64,000 bases of DNA from Augochlora pura (GCF_028453695.1 NC_135782.1:11780001-11844000); one strand, 5' to 3'; counted from the first letter of the stretch, positions 50,036 through 62,869 are shown. Notes: generated by a model from the sequence alone, not told the origin. Numbers and translations: made by a program.

Positions 50036-52524
50036 TAGATTACGTATCAAAGACTTAATGGAAATAATGAACAATGTACTTTAATCTTTTGTCATGTGTA
50101 CAATCAATATGTACCTTTGCAATTGCGGATTATATGCATTTTTAACAAGGTTAATGAATGGTCAGGTTAAAGACAAAATTCTAAAATATCAGAAAAATTT
50201 GAGAATATTTTTATGTTACGTACAACTTATAAAAATGATCACAAGGACGAAAACATTTTCATACAACATGCGTTTCACAAATGTCACAATTGTGTGTATA
50301 AAACTTTCGTGTAAAATTCACGTTGTCACCGATAATGGATAACTGCAAGATGGAAATGTTTTTAGCTAAAATAACTGTTTTACAAATTTGATCGACTATA
50401 AAACGATGTTCCATGAAACGGTTTTAGACTTGGACGTCCCATTTTCGCTGACTCGTGTAATCTCATTAAATTAGAGAAAACTATTTTTACGTGATATCGG
50501 AATACGTGAAATTATGTCATGCTTGTTCCGAAAGAGAGAGCGATATTTACGGCGAACGACTCGAAGATTTTAGTCAGCGCGCCGCTTCAGCCATAACTTT
50601 TTGTGCAACGGAAAGCTTGAATACGGTGCGTTGCGCTGCTTCTTCCTGGTTTAATTTATCGGCGACACGTGAGCAGGAAAAAATATCCAGCTTATATACA
50701 TAGAGTTCCGAACGCATCCCGGCTGGATACGTGCGGAAATAGAAACGGATATGCGGCCGGTTGAAACGATGGCGCACCCTATTTTTGGGGATCGATCCAG
50801 TAGCCCGCCCGTCCACGAGGAATTCTTTCCGCCCCTTTTGTCATCGCCTCTAATCGCTCGTTTGTTCCACTAGTACCTTGTCAGAGATTTTTTCGAGTCC
50901 AGTCAACGCGGCTGGTGTTCTACATAGGTAGATGTTTTCACTATTGTTCATGGTGATTAATAGACTTGACACGAGAGAACCTCGTTTGAGATCCTCAATT
51001 TATTTATACGAATGAATCAATGTTCTACCTCAGATATACGGTCTCATAATCGAACCTTTGTTATTCGAACCGCTGTTGAGCATGTTCCGAGTTATTCGAA
51101 CGCGTGTACATAATTCAATTACAGAACAGAATAATTAGCGAAACAATTCATTGTCGGCAACATAAGATAATATTTTTGAAGAACAGCACACAATACAATT
51201 AACCCTTAATAATGATATAAAAAATTCTGAAAATCTTTTTACAATATATCTCGATTGATGCGGTGTGTCTGTTTTCTCGCATTATCCAGTCATAAACATT
51301 TATCCGAGTAAATAGAAACAAAGTTCTATTGTACGTAAATCTATTTAGTTACTCTATTCGCAAACAGTTGGCAGAATTTGTTCTTTACAGTAGAATGATC
51401 TATCAATTTTTCCCATAACTACAAAAAGAATAATGGTTCTATTACTTGTCAGAAAATATATTCTTTTGAAGAAGAAATTGAACTTATAATTAATTATAAT
51501 TATAATTAATTAGTAACATAATCAATTGAACTTATAATTTACTTGCAGTGTTATATTCACTAACGAAATTTTGTAATCAGAGAAACAAAAATATACAAAG
51601 ATAAGGAGACATATAGAAAAAATATTATATGTCAGAAAAATGTTATATTTTAGTGTATCTAAAGAGTATTCGGTAATTTTCGGGATCCAGAATAATAAAT
51701 AGTTTAGACGTGACAGCCGATCGAATTTGTTGGGATGGTATGTATGTCTCATAGCTCGCGTACTCTATGAAATCTTTATTCGATGAGTACACTAAAGAAT
51801 AATTGAGAAGTGGATGAAACCAAACAAACTCACCGAGAATACGATGTTTGACCGTTCAAATGTAGTTTTATAGGTACCATAAAGAATGCACATAGTGGAT
51901 AACGATTTTAGGTTAGCTATAAATGTATCTGGACTAACTAAGCATTGCTTTCAGGTTGATGTATTTATTAATCTATGTAGGTTGCAATGGTTACATTTGA
52001 ATGCGATCTTACAATTTCTATTTCTATTTTATTACTACATTAAACTATTATAAACCTATATCCACGGTGTCATAAAACAATTATGCAAATGTTACATCAA
52101 ACTAAGTACGTGTACATTTTATGGTTGTGAACTAAATATATTAATACAACGACGGCTCAAGAGCCAATCAGTGTAAGTACGTTACTTTCTTTAATTTTTT
52201 CTATAATATTTTTTATTTTGTTTAATCACTCTATGGTCAATATAACTTGGTATGATCAATATAATTGCAATCAAAAATTTTATGATAAGGATGTATTTCC
52301 ACTGTGTGTTTCATTTTCAAAGAAAAATGAATTTACACTGAATTGTAAATGAATTTTACATTGAAAAATGAATATTATATATTCCAGTTAAACATTTATT
52401 TTTAAAGCAAATGTCTTAAGCGCTTAGCTTTGTTCATCTACTACACTGAGGCCCTCTGCAAAGACAAAGAAGAAACAATATGTGTTTCAAGCATCTTGCA
52501 AGGGCTCCGGATATTTCATTTTAA
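50036..52524. other. AT-rich sequence; GC-richer patch 50490-50960
   Basis: The patch carries overlapping frames of 70 (plus) and 80 codons (minus) without domains. TAATTAATTATAATTATAATTAATTA near 51488-51513 is a long AT palindrome. No gene is supported. Confidence 0.35.
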
Positions 52525-52823
52525 CTCTTCAATATCGCAATAACCGGATGAGACGTGGTCAATTGTGTTTCCTAAAAGTCCAATCTCAAACGCATCAATC
52601 TGTGAAATACTGCTTTTTACGTTATTGCCTATTAATTTGTAATATAATTTGATGATGCCACAAGATAGTCACTGCTGAGTATACCGATAAATATTACAAA
52701 TTACACCACAATTACTTAAAAATTGTTGCCTTTTGGCATTTTAGAGACTGAAGCATCTTCGATTGAATTTTAGGTAATACAATTGATCTACAATTGATAT
52801 CAGATTATTGCGATATTGAAGGG
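52525..52823. mobile_element. MITE with TTAA left flank, 19-bp near-perfect ends
   Basis: CTCTTCAATATCGCAATAA (52525-52543) and the complement of CCCTTCAATATCGCAATAA (52805-52823) match at 18 of 19 positions; weaker pairing continues inward (CAATTGTGTTTCCTAAAA against CAATTGTATTACCTAAAA). The left flank is TTAA, the right TTTT, so one duplication copy has mutated if this is a piggyBac-like insertion. Confidence 0.75.
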
Positions 52824-53477
52824 TTTTTATGTGTAGTGTTATGCGCTGCATGTATCATATCAAAAAATTATTTCCAGACGTTATATTTCTGTTGTTCTGT
52901 TGAAAAAAGTACAGGAAAATAATTGTTGATATCGCTATTATAAGCGAGAAAAATTTGACTTGATAATGATACCCCTTTAAAAATAACTTAAAGATCATAG
53001 TAAATACAGTAAGTCTGAAAAAAAGTATCGTTTATAAAAATTGTATAGTACAAAAAGGTCGTACATTTTCAGCGGAGGTGAATACTCATTTATTATTCAT
53101 TTAAGAGATTTAAGCGCTAACTTGTTTTCAAATAATTTCACTGGACCAAACAATTGTGACAAGTTTTTAATTTTCATAAATTTTAGAGAAAACTTTCGAT
53201 AAAATTTAGAAGTTCGTTAGACGATAGCAACTTTTACGGAGCATTCAAAGCAACGGTTTAATATTACTTTATATCAGTAATAACGTGTTTATACGAATTC
53301 TTAGCGATATCTAATAAAGCAATATAAAGTAATATAAGAAAAATTTTAATCCAAATGTGAAGCTAATGTTAAATAATTTTTGTACAACATCAAAAACTAT
53401 GGTTAAATTGCAACAAATATCTACATAATTTACTGTAATAGTTCGAAATAAACAATTTTAAAGTTTTAATTATATAA
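52824..53477. other. AT-rich sequence, nothing recognised
   Basis: AGCAATATAAAGTAATAT-type short direct repeats near 53265-53335 only. Confidence 0.35.
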
Positions 53478-53492
53478 CCCTTTGCACTCCGC

Positions 53493-53555
53493 TGTCCCCT
53501 CTCAGGGGACATCGTAATTCTAGCATATCACTTGGCTGTCCCCTCTCAGGGGACA
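53493..53555. repeat. Two identical subterminal hairpins in the piggyBac element
   Basis: TGTCCCCTCTCAGGGGACA occurs at 53493-53511 and 53537-53555; each has an 8-bp perfect stem and a 3-base loop. Subterminal repeats of this kind are usual transposase-binding candidates. Confidence 0.85.
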
Positions 53556-53640
53556 TTCTGGCACAAGAAATCAAATCAAAATATCGTAAAATTACTAAGT
53601 ATATACAAGAACTGCAAGCGGGTTTTGTGTCAGACGAGAA

Positions 53641-53691
53641 CGTGAGTGTGCTCACGACGCGTCGTGACGTCGTGGACCGTCGCGACGGTCC
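53641..53691. repeat. Cluster of three palindromes in the piggyBac element
   Basis: CGTGAGTGTGCTCACG (53641-53656), ACGACGCGTCGT (53654-53665) and GGACCGTCGCGACGGTCC (53674-53691) follow each other within 51 bp; the last two are perfect palindromes. Confidence 0.85.
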
Positions 53692-53800
53692 GAGCACTTG
53701 TCAACGCCACTTGAAAAGAGCGATAAGGAGAGTTTGTAGAAGAAAGGTCGGCATGCGAACATAGCACGCACTGTATAGTGAGATTTATAATTATAAATAA

Positions 53801-54238
53801 ACAAGTCTAAATCTGGAGGAAAAGATTTTCAAAGCTGAGCTCAGTCTGAAGCTTCGAGCAATACACATAGAACTAAAGAGTGAGAAAATCGGAAAAGTGA
53901 TTCTTTCCTTAGTGGATAAACAAACAAAACAAACAAATAATGAAACGCCAATGACATACCACGAGTTTGTCAAAACACTACTTGACGAATTGTGGGGCGA
54001 TTTTCGCGTATCGAGAACGCGTCCATCCACATCTTCTGCGGACAATAGATTAGACAACAAATTACATATTCTAGATGTGGGCCAAAGAAAACGAGACTGT
54101 ATTGTTTGTTCTAACAGGAAAACATCTGGTGGCAGGCGTCAAACAAATTATTATTGTCAAACATGCACTAATGAGCCTGTAATGCATATTGGGGAGTGTT
54201 TCAAAATTTATCATACTGTACAAAATTATAAAGAATAA
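53801..54238 (+). pseudogene. piggyBac transposase C-terminal fragment with zinc domain
   Basis: The frame is open from 53801 to TAA 54236-54238, without an ATG that fits the family; 53897 starts with GTG. From about 53930 it shows the usual C-terminal linker (TPMTYHEFVKTLLDEL). The Cys-rich domain then follows as CIVC, CQTC, H-x3-C and a final His, i.e. C-x2-C-x15-C-x2-C-x6-H-x3-C-x4-H. That cross-brace zinc domain in piggyBac transposases binds the transposon ends. Upstream catalytic Asp residues are missing, so the fragment cannot transpose anything. The part before 53930 is of unclear origin and probably spans the deletion junction. Confidence 0.85.
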
Positions 54239-54428
54239 TATATTGATTTTTTTGCAAATTTACATTCCTCGATCTCAACCAATTCATATAAGACCAATAT
54301 CATTATAATATGTTACTTAGTTCCAAAATTATAATAAATAATACGGGGGTTTGTAAATGTTTGTTTCTGCCGTAAAGTGGCGCTGAGTAGCTGGTAGCCA
54401 ATGTCCAAAATCGTTCGGAGTGCAAAGG

Positions 54429-57277
54429 GTTAATATACTCATAAAGTGAAAAATATATTAGAGTAAAACTTGTACAATTCTTATTGTCGAGATTTTCAGG
54501 TATAAGCCGCGGTCTGGCGGAATTATTATCCCAACGAATCATCAGAGGATCAAAGACATATTGATACTGATGCATGCTCAATTATGTTCCAGTTCGCAAT
54601 TCCTGTTCGCATTCTGATTCATTGCTTAAGAATTAAAAACACTTTTTAATTGGCCAATTGTACAATTAAAGATTTGGGAGGAAGGACTGCTATAATGGGT
54701 TCATATGGGAGGCCTTTATGCTTATAGATATTATTAAGTTGCTTCATTATATACATTATTCTTCTGTACTCTCTCAGGAAGTATCCCTTGCTTTTGGATA
54801 TGACTGTAGCTTCGTTAATTACTGCGAATCCTACTTGAATGACATTTTGCTACAATTGATTGAATGTTATAGTGAGGTAATAATGGACTAAGGGTACAAG
54901 GTTGTCAGGTATTCTATCCTTGATAATATTGGTACCCGTTGAGTCGAATGTTTTGCATTTGGTGAATAAAATTGGATGGATATAGAATGGATATAGAATT
55001 AGTTTTTAGTTAGATGATCTAATGGTGTCGATTATGGACCTTTGCGGAATGCAAGATGTAATATATTTTCGAGAGTCCGTAAAGTCTAGGTACTTGGGTT
55101 TATAAAAGTAAGACTCCATTCATCTGAACATTGACTTTATCAATCTCTGAGACTCGAGGAATTTGTGTAACAGAAGCTCGCTAATTTTAGGTTAGTAAGT
55201 ATACTAATCTATTCATATGTGTACTTGGAATGAATCATTATCTTCTCCAGATAAATAGAGGACGAATAATAGAAATCCTACTGTGGTTCTAACTAATCGA
55301 TGATGTCAGCTTCATAAAATATGCCCTTGTCGCGTACTCTTCGCCGAAGTGTGGTAGTAGCTCACACTGCTTTGGGCATCTGAATTGCGGCGATTAGTGG
55401 GAATCGCGTGTGCGGCAGATTGTTCCGAATAATTGTCATTCATGTCATAAAGAGATCGTACATTGATTTAATAATGCAATATGAATATCTATTTTGTTGC
55501 CACAATACATATGTTCCAGATAAAATTAGCAAGAGCATTATTACAACTTTTTATTACATACTACTCTATTATTACATGGAACCGTTATTCGAAGTTCCTA
55601 TTCAATTATGGAATAAACTAAATATTAAACCTCCATTTGCATATTAAGTTGTTTAAAATTTAACTCACGGGCGGTTATCGGATCAATTTTACCTACTGTA
55701 TTTAAGTTGCTACTTAATTACTCACTGTTCGTTCTAAGTATAGCTATTATTATTAAATAATTATTAACAGATCTGCGCGAGGTATTTTCGTAAACATATT
55801 TTGCAGGAATTAACGAATAAAAGTGACAGTAATAAACATTGTGAATTGTATAGTTGTGAAGTTAGTCGTTCAGCCGAGAATTAAGTATCAGTTTGCAAAT
55901 ATCACATATTATACTGAAGAATTTACAAAGAACTCATTAAGGTACTTTAAACTTTAAAAATCATGTATCTAAATATTATTGTTACATCGAGTTGCTAGGA
56001 TGAAAAAGGCTGAAGAAGATTCGATTTTTCCGAAGCATTGCAGTGAAACGTCTGCTTGAAATTCATAGCAATGGTGCCAGGAATACAATATCTAAATCGA
56101 ATATGTTCGATCTTACGATTCTAGAGTAGTCTACAATCCCGCGAGAACGTTACACACCGAGAGACCCCTTGAACTCCAGAGCTTCTGCGATAGTATATAT
56201 CAGAGTCACACATTTCGTAAGAGATAGATTGCGTCTACCCTTAAACGTCCTACATAGATCAAGCGCGACGTTGTAATACTTGTGACATGATTATTCGCGC
56301 CAGATATGCGTAATTTACTAATTGATAAATTCTGTGGAATCTGCAAATCCTCCGCCCGATGATTGCCACCTTCGTCATGCTAATAGGGTTAGTTGCGTTC
56401 ATCTGTAATGTGGGCAAATGATTAGAGCTTGTAAACGCATTCCAGATAAGACCAAAAAGTTGCAGTGTAGAGAAGCCAATTACAGTACCCTGTTGGCGGA
56501 CTTTAAGAGTTTTCACTGTTAAAAAAACTTTAGTAATCTAAAGAAATAATTTCAATGCAATTTCAATGGCAAATCTTAAGGTTTTTAAAGTTCTTTCATC
56601 GATATAAATTTTCCCATGAAATAAATGTCAAATCTTCTTTGAATATTAGAAGGAAGGAAAAGAAAGTTCTAGAGTCAGTTACTGTGTGCCTATCATCTAC
56701 AAAAATCAATTACTCTGCGCGCTCTCTCTCTCTCTCTCTCCCTCTCTCTCTCTCTCCCTCTCTCTCCCTCTCGTTCTCTTTCTTTCTGTGTATTTATGAA
56801 GTCTCAATAACTGTACAAAACAACTGTAATATTTGACATACTTTAATAAACTTGGTTTTCTATAAACAGAATTAAATTACCTGTTATCGTATTACACGTT
56901 TATATTAGCGAGGGTTGCTTCCATAATATTTCATATTTACATTTTTTCTTTTTAAAAATATGACAAAATGATTTGAGATTTGAGTTAATGTAGGCCTATC
57001 ATATGATACGCGACACAGTTACAAACACGTCGAGCGAAATAAAAATGTTCGAAATCAAGAAGTAAGAAACGGAAGTTATATAATAATAATGTATCTTTTC
57101 TTTCAATAATTCAAGTAAAATGTAGTGTAACATTGCTCGCAAATTTTGCTAGTATCTCTAAGGTTTTAAGTTTGGCTTACTTATTTCGTTATAAATTAAG
57201 AAAATCTGCAATCTAGTTATGGATACTACGATTGTAAACGTCCATGCGTTGCAGATTCACTTATTAGACACTGAATT
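54429..57277. other. AT-rich sequence with a CT microsatellite
   Basis: (CT)n with CCCT interruptions occupies 56722-56772. A GC-richer patch at 56090-56500 carries an 85-codon minus-strand frame without domains. No gene is supported. Confidence 0.4.
56722..56772. repeat. (CT)n microsatellite
   Basis: About 50 bp of CT dinucleotides with CCCT interruptions. Confidence 0.95.
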
Positions 57278-57281
57278 TTAA

Positions 57282-57885
57282 CACTTTACTGACCACTAGC
57301 CTATAAATCGAATTTTGACTCCGATTGGTAGCCTGTGAATCGAATCGGTTGTCAAGGTAACCAACAATTTGATACGTATTCTTGATATAAATGTGGAAAA
57401 TATAATTAGATTTTATTTAATTAGAAAAAAGAAAACTATAAACTATGATTAATATACAGTAAATATCGCGAAAGAAACTACAACTAAATAACAACACGAC
57501 AACTCAAAACGCTCTTTACTCATCGGCTTCCAAATCGATTTTGCCGCGCTTCTTAAAAACGAAAAACCGTTACTTGATCGCCGCCACACATCTATCAACA
57601 AACGCGTTGCTATCGCAGCGGCAGGCTTCGTTTCTTTCTCTTTGATCTCGCTCGCGGCAGATACAATGTCTTAGCCTGCGGCACTGTTGCATTGTAACTG
57701 CACCTTCTAAATTACTATACTACATGAATGTGTTAGATTGTACTACCGTAAGCTTCAATATTATTATACAATTTTTTTGGATATTAGATTCCATTCACAA
57801 TTAATAAAATAAATAAAATCAAAATAGAAACGAAAATTTAACATTAAGCTAAATTTTTACGACCGAATGACCGGTCGGTAAAGTA
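57282..57885. mobile_element. TTAA-flanked piggyBac-like element, non-autonomous
   Basis: TTAA (57278-57281) precedes CACTTTACTGACC and TTAA (57886-57889) follows GGTCGGTAAAGTA; the ends match in inverted orientation with two mismatches over 13. The interior is GC-richer at 57500-57700. On the minus strand that part reads CRRLRHCICRERDQRERNEA and ends KKRGKIDLEADE before a stop, with a stop and frame change between, so it may be a scrap of transposase; it lacks recognisable motifs. Confidence 0.65.
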
Positions 57886-57889
57886 TTAA

Positions 57890-59606
57890 ACTTGGAGAAT
57901 TTAGAGAATTAGAATTAGAGGATTAGAATTAGAGAATTAGAAAAAAGTTGAATAAAGTATCCCTTCTTGTACGAGGAGCCTTATTGTGCAAATAATAACA
58001 AATAATAATAAACTACTATATCAAAACCTCGGTTTACCGAACTAGAAAGTCCGCCATCTTTATTATTTAGATCTTTGATTATTCTAAATAATAACAATGA
58101 AACTATAGAAAGATTACGATTAGACGTCGATTTGTCATCTTTTATTATTGTATTAATAATTTATCGAAAAAGAGATCAACTATCAATTTTGAATTCGAAT
58201 AATTGAAATTTACTCAAAAATATTTTACAACTTGGAGAAAAAGAGTAAAGAGGATAACGCACGTCAGTTATTTATCATTCTAAGTATACATATGAAAAAG
58301 AAGTTGAAATGAGGGTGACATTTTATTGAACTTTGCAGGTCACGAGATGCTATAAATGAATCGTGCGAAGCAATAGCGAAACTATTTTAAACGACATTGA
58401 TTTCTGTCGTATCTGTAGATCTATTATGTATTTAACTAGTGAATATCTAAAATATTTTCTAGAAATCTTAAATATGCCTTTAGAAACGAACACGTATTCT
58501 ATGAATTTTATAGATACATTTTATAATCACCTCACTTTGTATGCGCTCCTAATATTTAAATGTACATACAAAGCATGCTGGGACACGTGATAATAAATAT
58601 AAGTTTCTATTGCATCTCAATATTTAAACGTCGTTGTCTAAAAGTTGGAAATCGCATACACCTGCGTATTTAATTACAATAAGTGTTAGTAATATTACTA
58701 ACAATGAAGAAAAGAACTGTTGCATTAAAACTTATTGAAATTGTTTAAAATAACCATAAATAGTTTATATTTATAGATATTATAAATATTATAAAATTGT
58801 AATAAAATAATATTTTTTATTTCTCTAATTCTTGCTCGTATAATGAGAATTGGATCCAAATCAATCATGTTTTATACGAAGTGTGAATTCGTTATCATAC
58901 CGATAAAGTATGACAGAGACTCTATGTCATATGCATTTACTATTATACATATTTAAACAGTCCATTCAAAGGTGTCGTATACTTTTAAAACTCCATATTG
59001 TTAGTATACTCCGATGTGGAATTTCGTATTCCATATTATTATTTTATAAAATAATAATCGTAATGCCATCATTCAAATACACCATTCATATTACTTCGAT
59101 TTTTGTGCTATATCACGTGTAACACTTATCGTTCGTTTAGCATAATATAGTCAAAAAAGTGTGATTCCTTAAAATTGTAAGAATAAAGACAAAAAATCAG
59201 TTTCAATGTAACAAGTATCGTCACCAGTCTCGAATTTAGTCATAAAAATTTTATTATTGTTTCATAAAAATGTTTTGCATTCGTTGTATACATTTAAGGC
59301 TTCAAAACTGAAAATTTGTGTTACCCATTTTTACTAGTATATTTAGAAACAAACAATGTTTACTACAAACATTCTCACCTCGCAGAAATTCAACACATTT
59401 CTCGTACAATTAAATGTATAAATGAAATTATGTGACAGAGGATGATGACATAACGATGACACTTCTATGTATACAGTATTCAAGTATATTTCGAGCTGCT
59501 GCACATGCGAGCAGGGCAGGCTAAAGCCCGTCTCAGTGACAGGAGCCACGGCCACGTATGTATCGCCTCTGAGCCGCGTTCGATCATCAAATAAGAATTT
59601 CATGAA
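57890..59606. other. AT-rich sequence, nothing recognised
   Basis: A short GAATTAGA(A/G) tandem lies at 57893-57941. The last 100 bases before the gap are GC-richer (59500-59600) but cannot be interpreted next to the N run. Confidence 0.4.
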
Positions 59607-59706
59607 NNNNNNNNNNNNNNNNNNNNNNNNNNNNNNNNNNNNNNNNNNNNNNNNNNNNNNNNNNNNNNNNNNNNNNNNNNNNNNNNNNNNNNNNNNNNNN
59701 NNNNNN
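59607..59706. other. Assembly gap, 100 N
   Basis: Exactly 100 N, the convention for a gap of unknown or nominal size. An exon could be missing here. Confidence 0.99.
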
Positions 59707-61239
59707 TATTAAGATTTTAAAATTATACTACTACAATTCGCATAATATCCTAAACATTATATTATGAATTAAATTAAATACTTTTCATAAAGTAATATTA
59801 AAGCTTGTAATAAAAGAAATTATAATTTGTTTAGAGTTTGCTAGCGCTCGTGATAAAATAATAATTGTGTTAACTATGTGATATGAATTATGGATGTAGA
59901 TAAAAATGTGTCTGCACTAATAATATAATTGCAACAGCTGTTACAATTGTACTCTAATTGCTGCAGACTATTTGCAATAATTAGAAATTAATATTTTTGT
60001 GCCAGTATATCGAACTTCAATTGAGTTGATAAATATAGTAATACTTCCAAACTTCAAAGATTATGGAAGTTGTTTTTTTCAATTATTTCAACAAGACAAA
60101 TCTGTGTGGCTTGTTACGTCTGTTACTTTTTCTTATGATAAATAATTTTCAAAGAATATAAATGAAGAAATTCGAACAAAATTCTTCAATTCCAAAAATT
60201 GAAATCCGTTTTGATTATTCTTTAACATTTAAGAGTTTACTCATTTCATTTCATTTCACATTAAAAAAATCTCATAAATTAAAATTAATAGAAGTAATAG
60301 ATTGTTCAGTTTTTTCTTCTGCAATTTGCAAGTAGTGCTTTACAGGTTATTTTTCAACAATTTCAACTGTTTCAAATCGTTAATTGCAGAACGGACAATT
60401 GATGCTTCACGTCGCGAATCACACACGAGGCAAAATACATACATACATGGAACGAAAGCAACTCCAATTACTATCATACCAACTGACAGAACCAATAAAT
60501 TTTTTAAAAGCTGTCCTTCAAGTTGGTTTGAAAATACAAATTGTATGAATAGGTCAGAATTAACAAACAATCTGCAAGTATTTAATTACATGACAGCGAA
60601 ACGAATTTAATTATCGAATTTTTTAATTACAACAATTAAGTTAACGAATTTTATTGATGTAAATAATTATTTAGAAAAACATGAGGAACACAACGATTGT
60701 TTTACAAATTGCATCGGAAGAATTTTCAAGGGCACGCGTAAAATTTGATAACGAAACTAATTTTCATTTGACCATGTTATTCTTTGTTACACCAAAATAA
60801 TTTATAAAAAATATACAAAATTTTTAAGAAATGTTTCTTATTTCTAAAAAATAACTTTTAAAACTTTTTTCTTAAAAGAATGATATAGATTACAAATATG
60901 TTTGAAGTCTTCATTGATAAAAGTGATGAAAACAAATTTTTGAAATTGAAAACAATTTTTTTTTTAAGTTATTGTACGTAATTAATATATGGGATATAAA
61001 AGATCTACACGTCCCTTCACATAATTGATAATTTTAAAAGCAATTTGAACGAAAAACGTGTCTTTACGAATACGTAAATAATTTACAAGTGCGAGAGAAC
61101 ATTATTTTCATACACATTATTAGTTTCTTAAATAAAAACATGTTAAAAATCGAAAATAAGATTCGCTCTAATGCACCTGTACATAGTTATTGCACTGTAT
61201 AAAAGCAATACGCATTCGTAAGAGAAAACTTGAACATAC
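59707..61239. other. AT-rich sequence, nothing recognised
   Basis: A 102-codon plus-strand frame at 60302-60610 and its 76-codon shadow have no motifs and are not called. Confidence 0.4.
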
Positions 61240-61299
61240 GGTAAAGAGGGACACGAAGAGTGCGATAACCGGGTAGATCAAATAACAGGATCTCGCCAT
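61240..61299 (-). CDS. Candidate signal-peptide exon, possibly collagen IV exon 1
   Basis: On the minus strand ATG 61299 opens MARSCYLIYPVIALFVSLFT, 20 codons with a short basic start and a long hydrophobic core, as in secretory signal peptides. It is followed directly by a consensus GTATGT donor at 61239. The break is in phase 0, which matches the phase-0 acceptor of the collagen exon at 7823. The ATG context (GAG ATG G) is acceptable. Joined to that exon it would give a secreted protein whose mature part begins near the Cys-rich segment. Against it: the supposed intron is about 53 kb and holds an assembly gap, there may be an intermediate exon, and a 20-codon open frame can arise by chance. 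Confidence 0.35.
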
Positions 61300-61852
61300 C
61301 TCACCTCTCGACCTGCATTTGTCAGTTTCGATGAGTTCATATATTTGAAACCGGACATGACCAAATAAGCAGAGTTCTATTGTACCCGCTGAATACTGTG
61401 CGGACAATGGATCTTTGGGTTGCGGCTGGCTCTAATGTACTGTTTGTCAGGTCTACTGTCAGTTCTAATATAAACTTGCTATTATTACTAAGCTAAGCTA
61501 TCTAATTATTACAATAATGGCATCGCTGTTAAAATTGATCGATTAAATTAAGAGGAATGCTATCAATTGCTTCTTTAACTAGATACTACGCGTAGATACA
61601 TAAATAAATGGGAAATTCGTTTATAAGACTTTCTTACAAATGTTTCGAAAAATACAAAAACAATTTTTATTTATTCCGACTTTTCCTAAATGGTGGTCAT
61701 ACAGCTAGTAGCATTAGTATCGTACATTTTGATTTAGAATGAATAACAAAATTTTTTTATTAGGTATTACGTTTAGTATGTATTATTCAGTGGATGGTAT
61801 GGACGATTATTTAATTTGTGGTAATGAGAAATTTTATCTGCCGTGGTCTTTG
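61300..61852. other. Upstream flank of the candidate exon, mostly AT-rich
   Basis: AAATATATGAA at about 61336-61346 (minus) could be a TATA-like element just upstream; unproven. Nothing else recognised. Confidence 0.25.
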
Positions 61853-62398
61853 TACAGGGTGTCCTAAAAATATGAATCCTTAAAAAAGGTGACTGCAATA
61901 CATACATCTTGTAATTAAAGCAATTATCATTTTATAGAAAGATTCGCAGTCTAGTTATTGCTAGAAGTGCGTGAAGGAACAAAGCGTTAAATAATCGCTG
62001 AAGTTTTGGATCGCTATCGTGGAGTAACTGAGAAAAAAAATTAATCGATGTCTAACGATTCAATTAGTACTGTTAATCGTTAGCCGCAATTAATGATTAA
62101 ATTTCTTTCAAATGTTAGCTGCGGTGAATGAGTAAAGTAGGACCTTCAAAATACAAAAATATGTATAATGAAACGATAAACATGATAAAGACAATTCTTG
62201 ACGAAACTGCATCGAAATGACTTTCCAATTCCATTAAGAAATCAACAATTATCAACTGTCTTTTTCAATCGCCGATTAACAATTAATATCATTAATTAAT
62301 TACTTGAATCGTTGACTTTTCGTCGATTAATACCTTTAATCGTTTTCATCGATCATTTAATGAAATTAAAAATTTTAATCGATCGATGCCCAACACTG
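61853..62398. mobile_element. Transposon end cluster: TACAGGGTGTCC and hAT-like terminus
   Basis: TACAGGGTGTCC (61853-61864) matches the MITE ends at 4564 and 29827. TGCCCAACACTG (62387-62398) is, read inward, CAGTGTTGGGCA, a standard hAT terminus. It is followed inward by ATCGATTAA-rich repeats down to about 62040, including a possible degenerate second terminus (AATCGATGTCTAAC). The left partner of the hAT-like end is missing. Confidence 0.5.
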
Positions 62399-62643
62399 TC
62401 CTCGTGTCGACTGGCAGGTTGATGGCTAACAAGATTTATTATTTCAGTAAACATCGATAATATGTAACAAAAACTGATGTATGTACTTTGAAACGTAGAA
62501 AAATATGTAGAAAAATTAAGGCGTAGTTCCATAAATGTTTTACGATATAACAAAATTGCCGAATATCATCTTTACGTTAGCGGTTTCCTTGAAGTTCCCC
62601 CTTAACCAGTTAACTGTGGCGATCTCTTTGCAAAGGGCTCACC

Positions 62644-62690
62644 GGTGTGTGTGTGTGTGTGTGCGTGCGTGCGTGTACGGGTGTGTGTGT
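62644..62690. repeat. (GT)n / (GTGC)n microsatellite
   Basis: GT dinucleotides with CGTG interruptions, about 47 bp. Confidence 0.95.
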
Positions 62691-62869
62691 CGCGATAATA
62701 AAGCGATGACGAAGGAAGTTACGAATCCAACACAAATTATTTATCATTTTCATTTGTTTGTTTCATTTCGTCTTGACCTCTAAACATTTTAAACATATTA
62801 AAATTTACGAATACAATTTAGTTTTCGCCAGAATTACAATTTAAATATCGAAGCGTAACAAAATTTTAC

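Larger units (their letters stand above)
53478..54428 (+). mobile_element. Internally deleted piggyBac-like element, 951 bp
   Basis: Perfect 14-bp terminal repeats: CCCTTTGCACTCCG at 53478-53491 and CGGAGTGCAAAGGG at 54415-54428. The right flank is TTAA and the left ATAA, one change from the expected duplication. Subterminal hairpins follow the left end, and the C-terminal part of a piggyBac transposase precedes the right end. The catalytic DDD core has been lost by internal deletion. Confidence 0.88.

Noticed and set aside
60302..60610. 102-codon plus-strand frame
   Set aside because: No motif, AT-driven composition and an equally good antisense frame.
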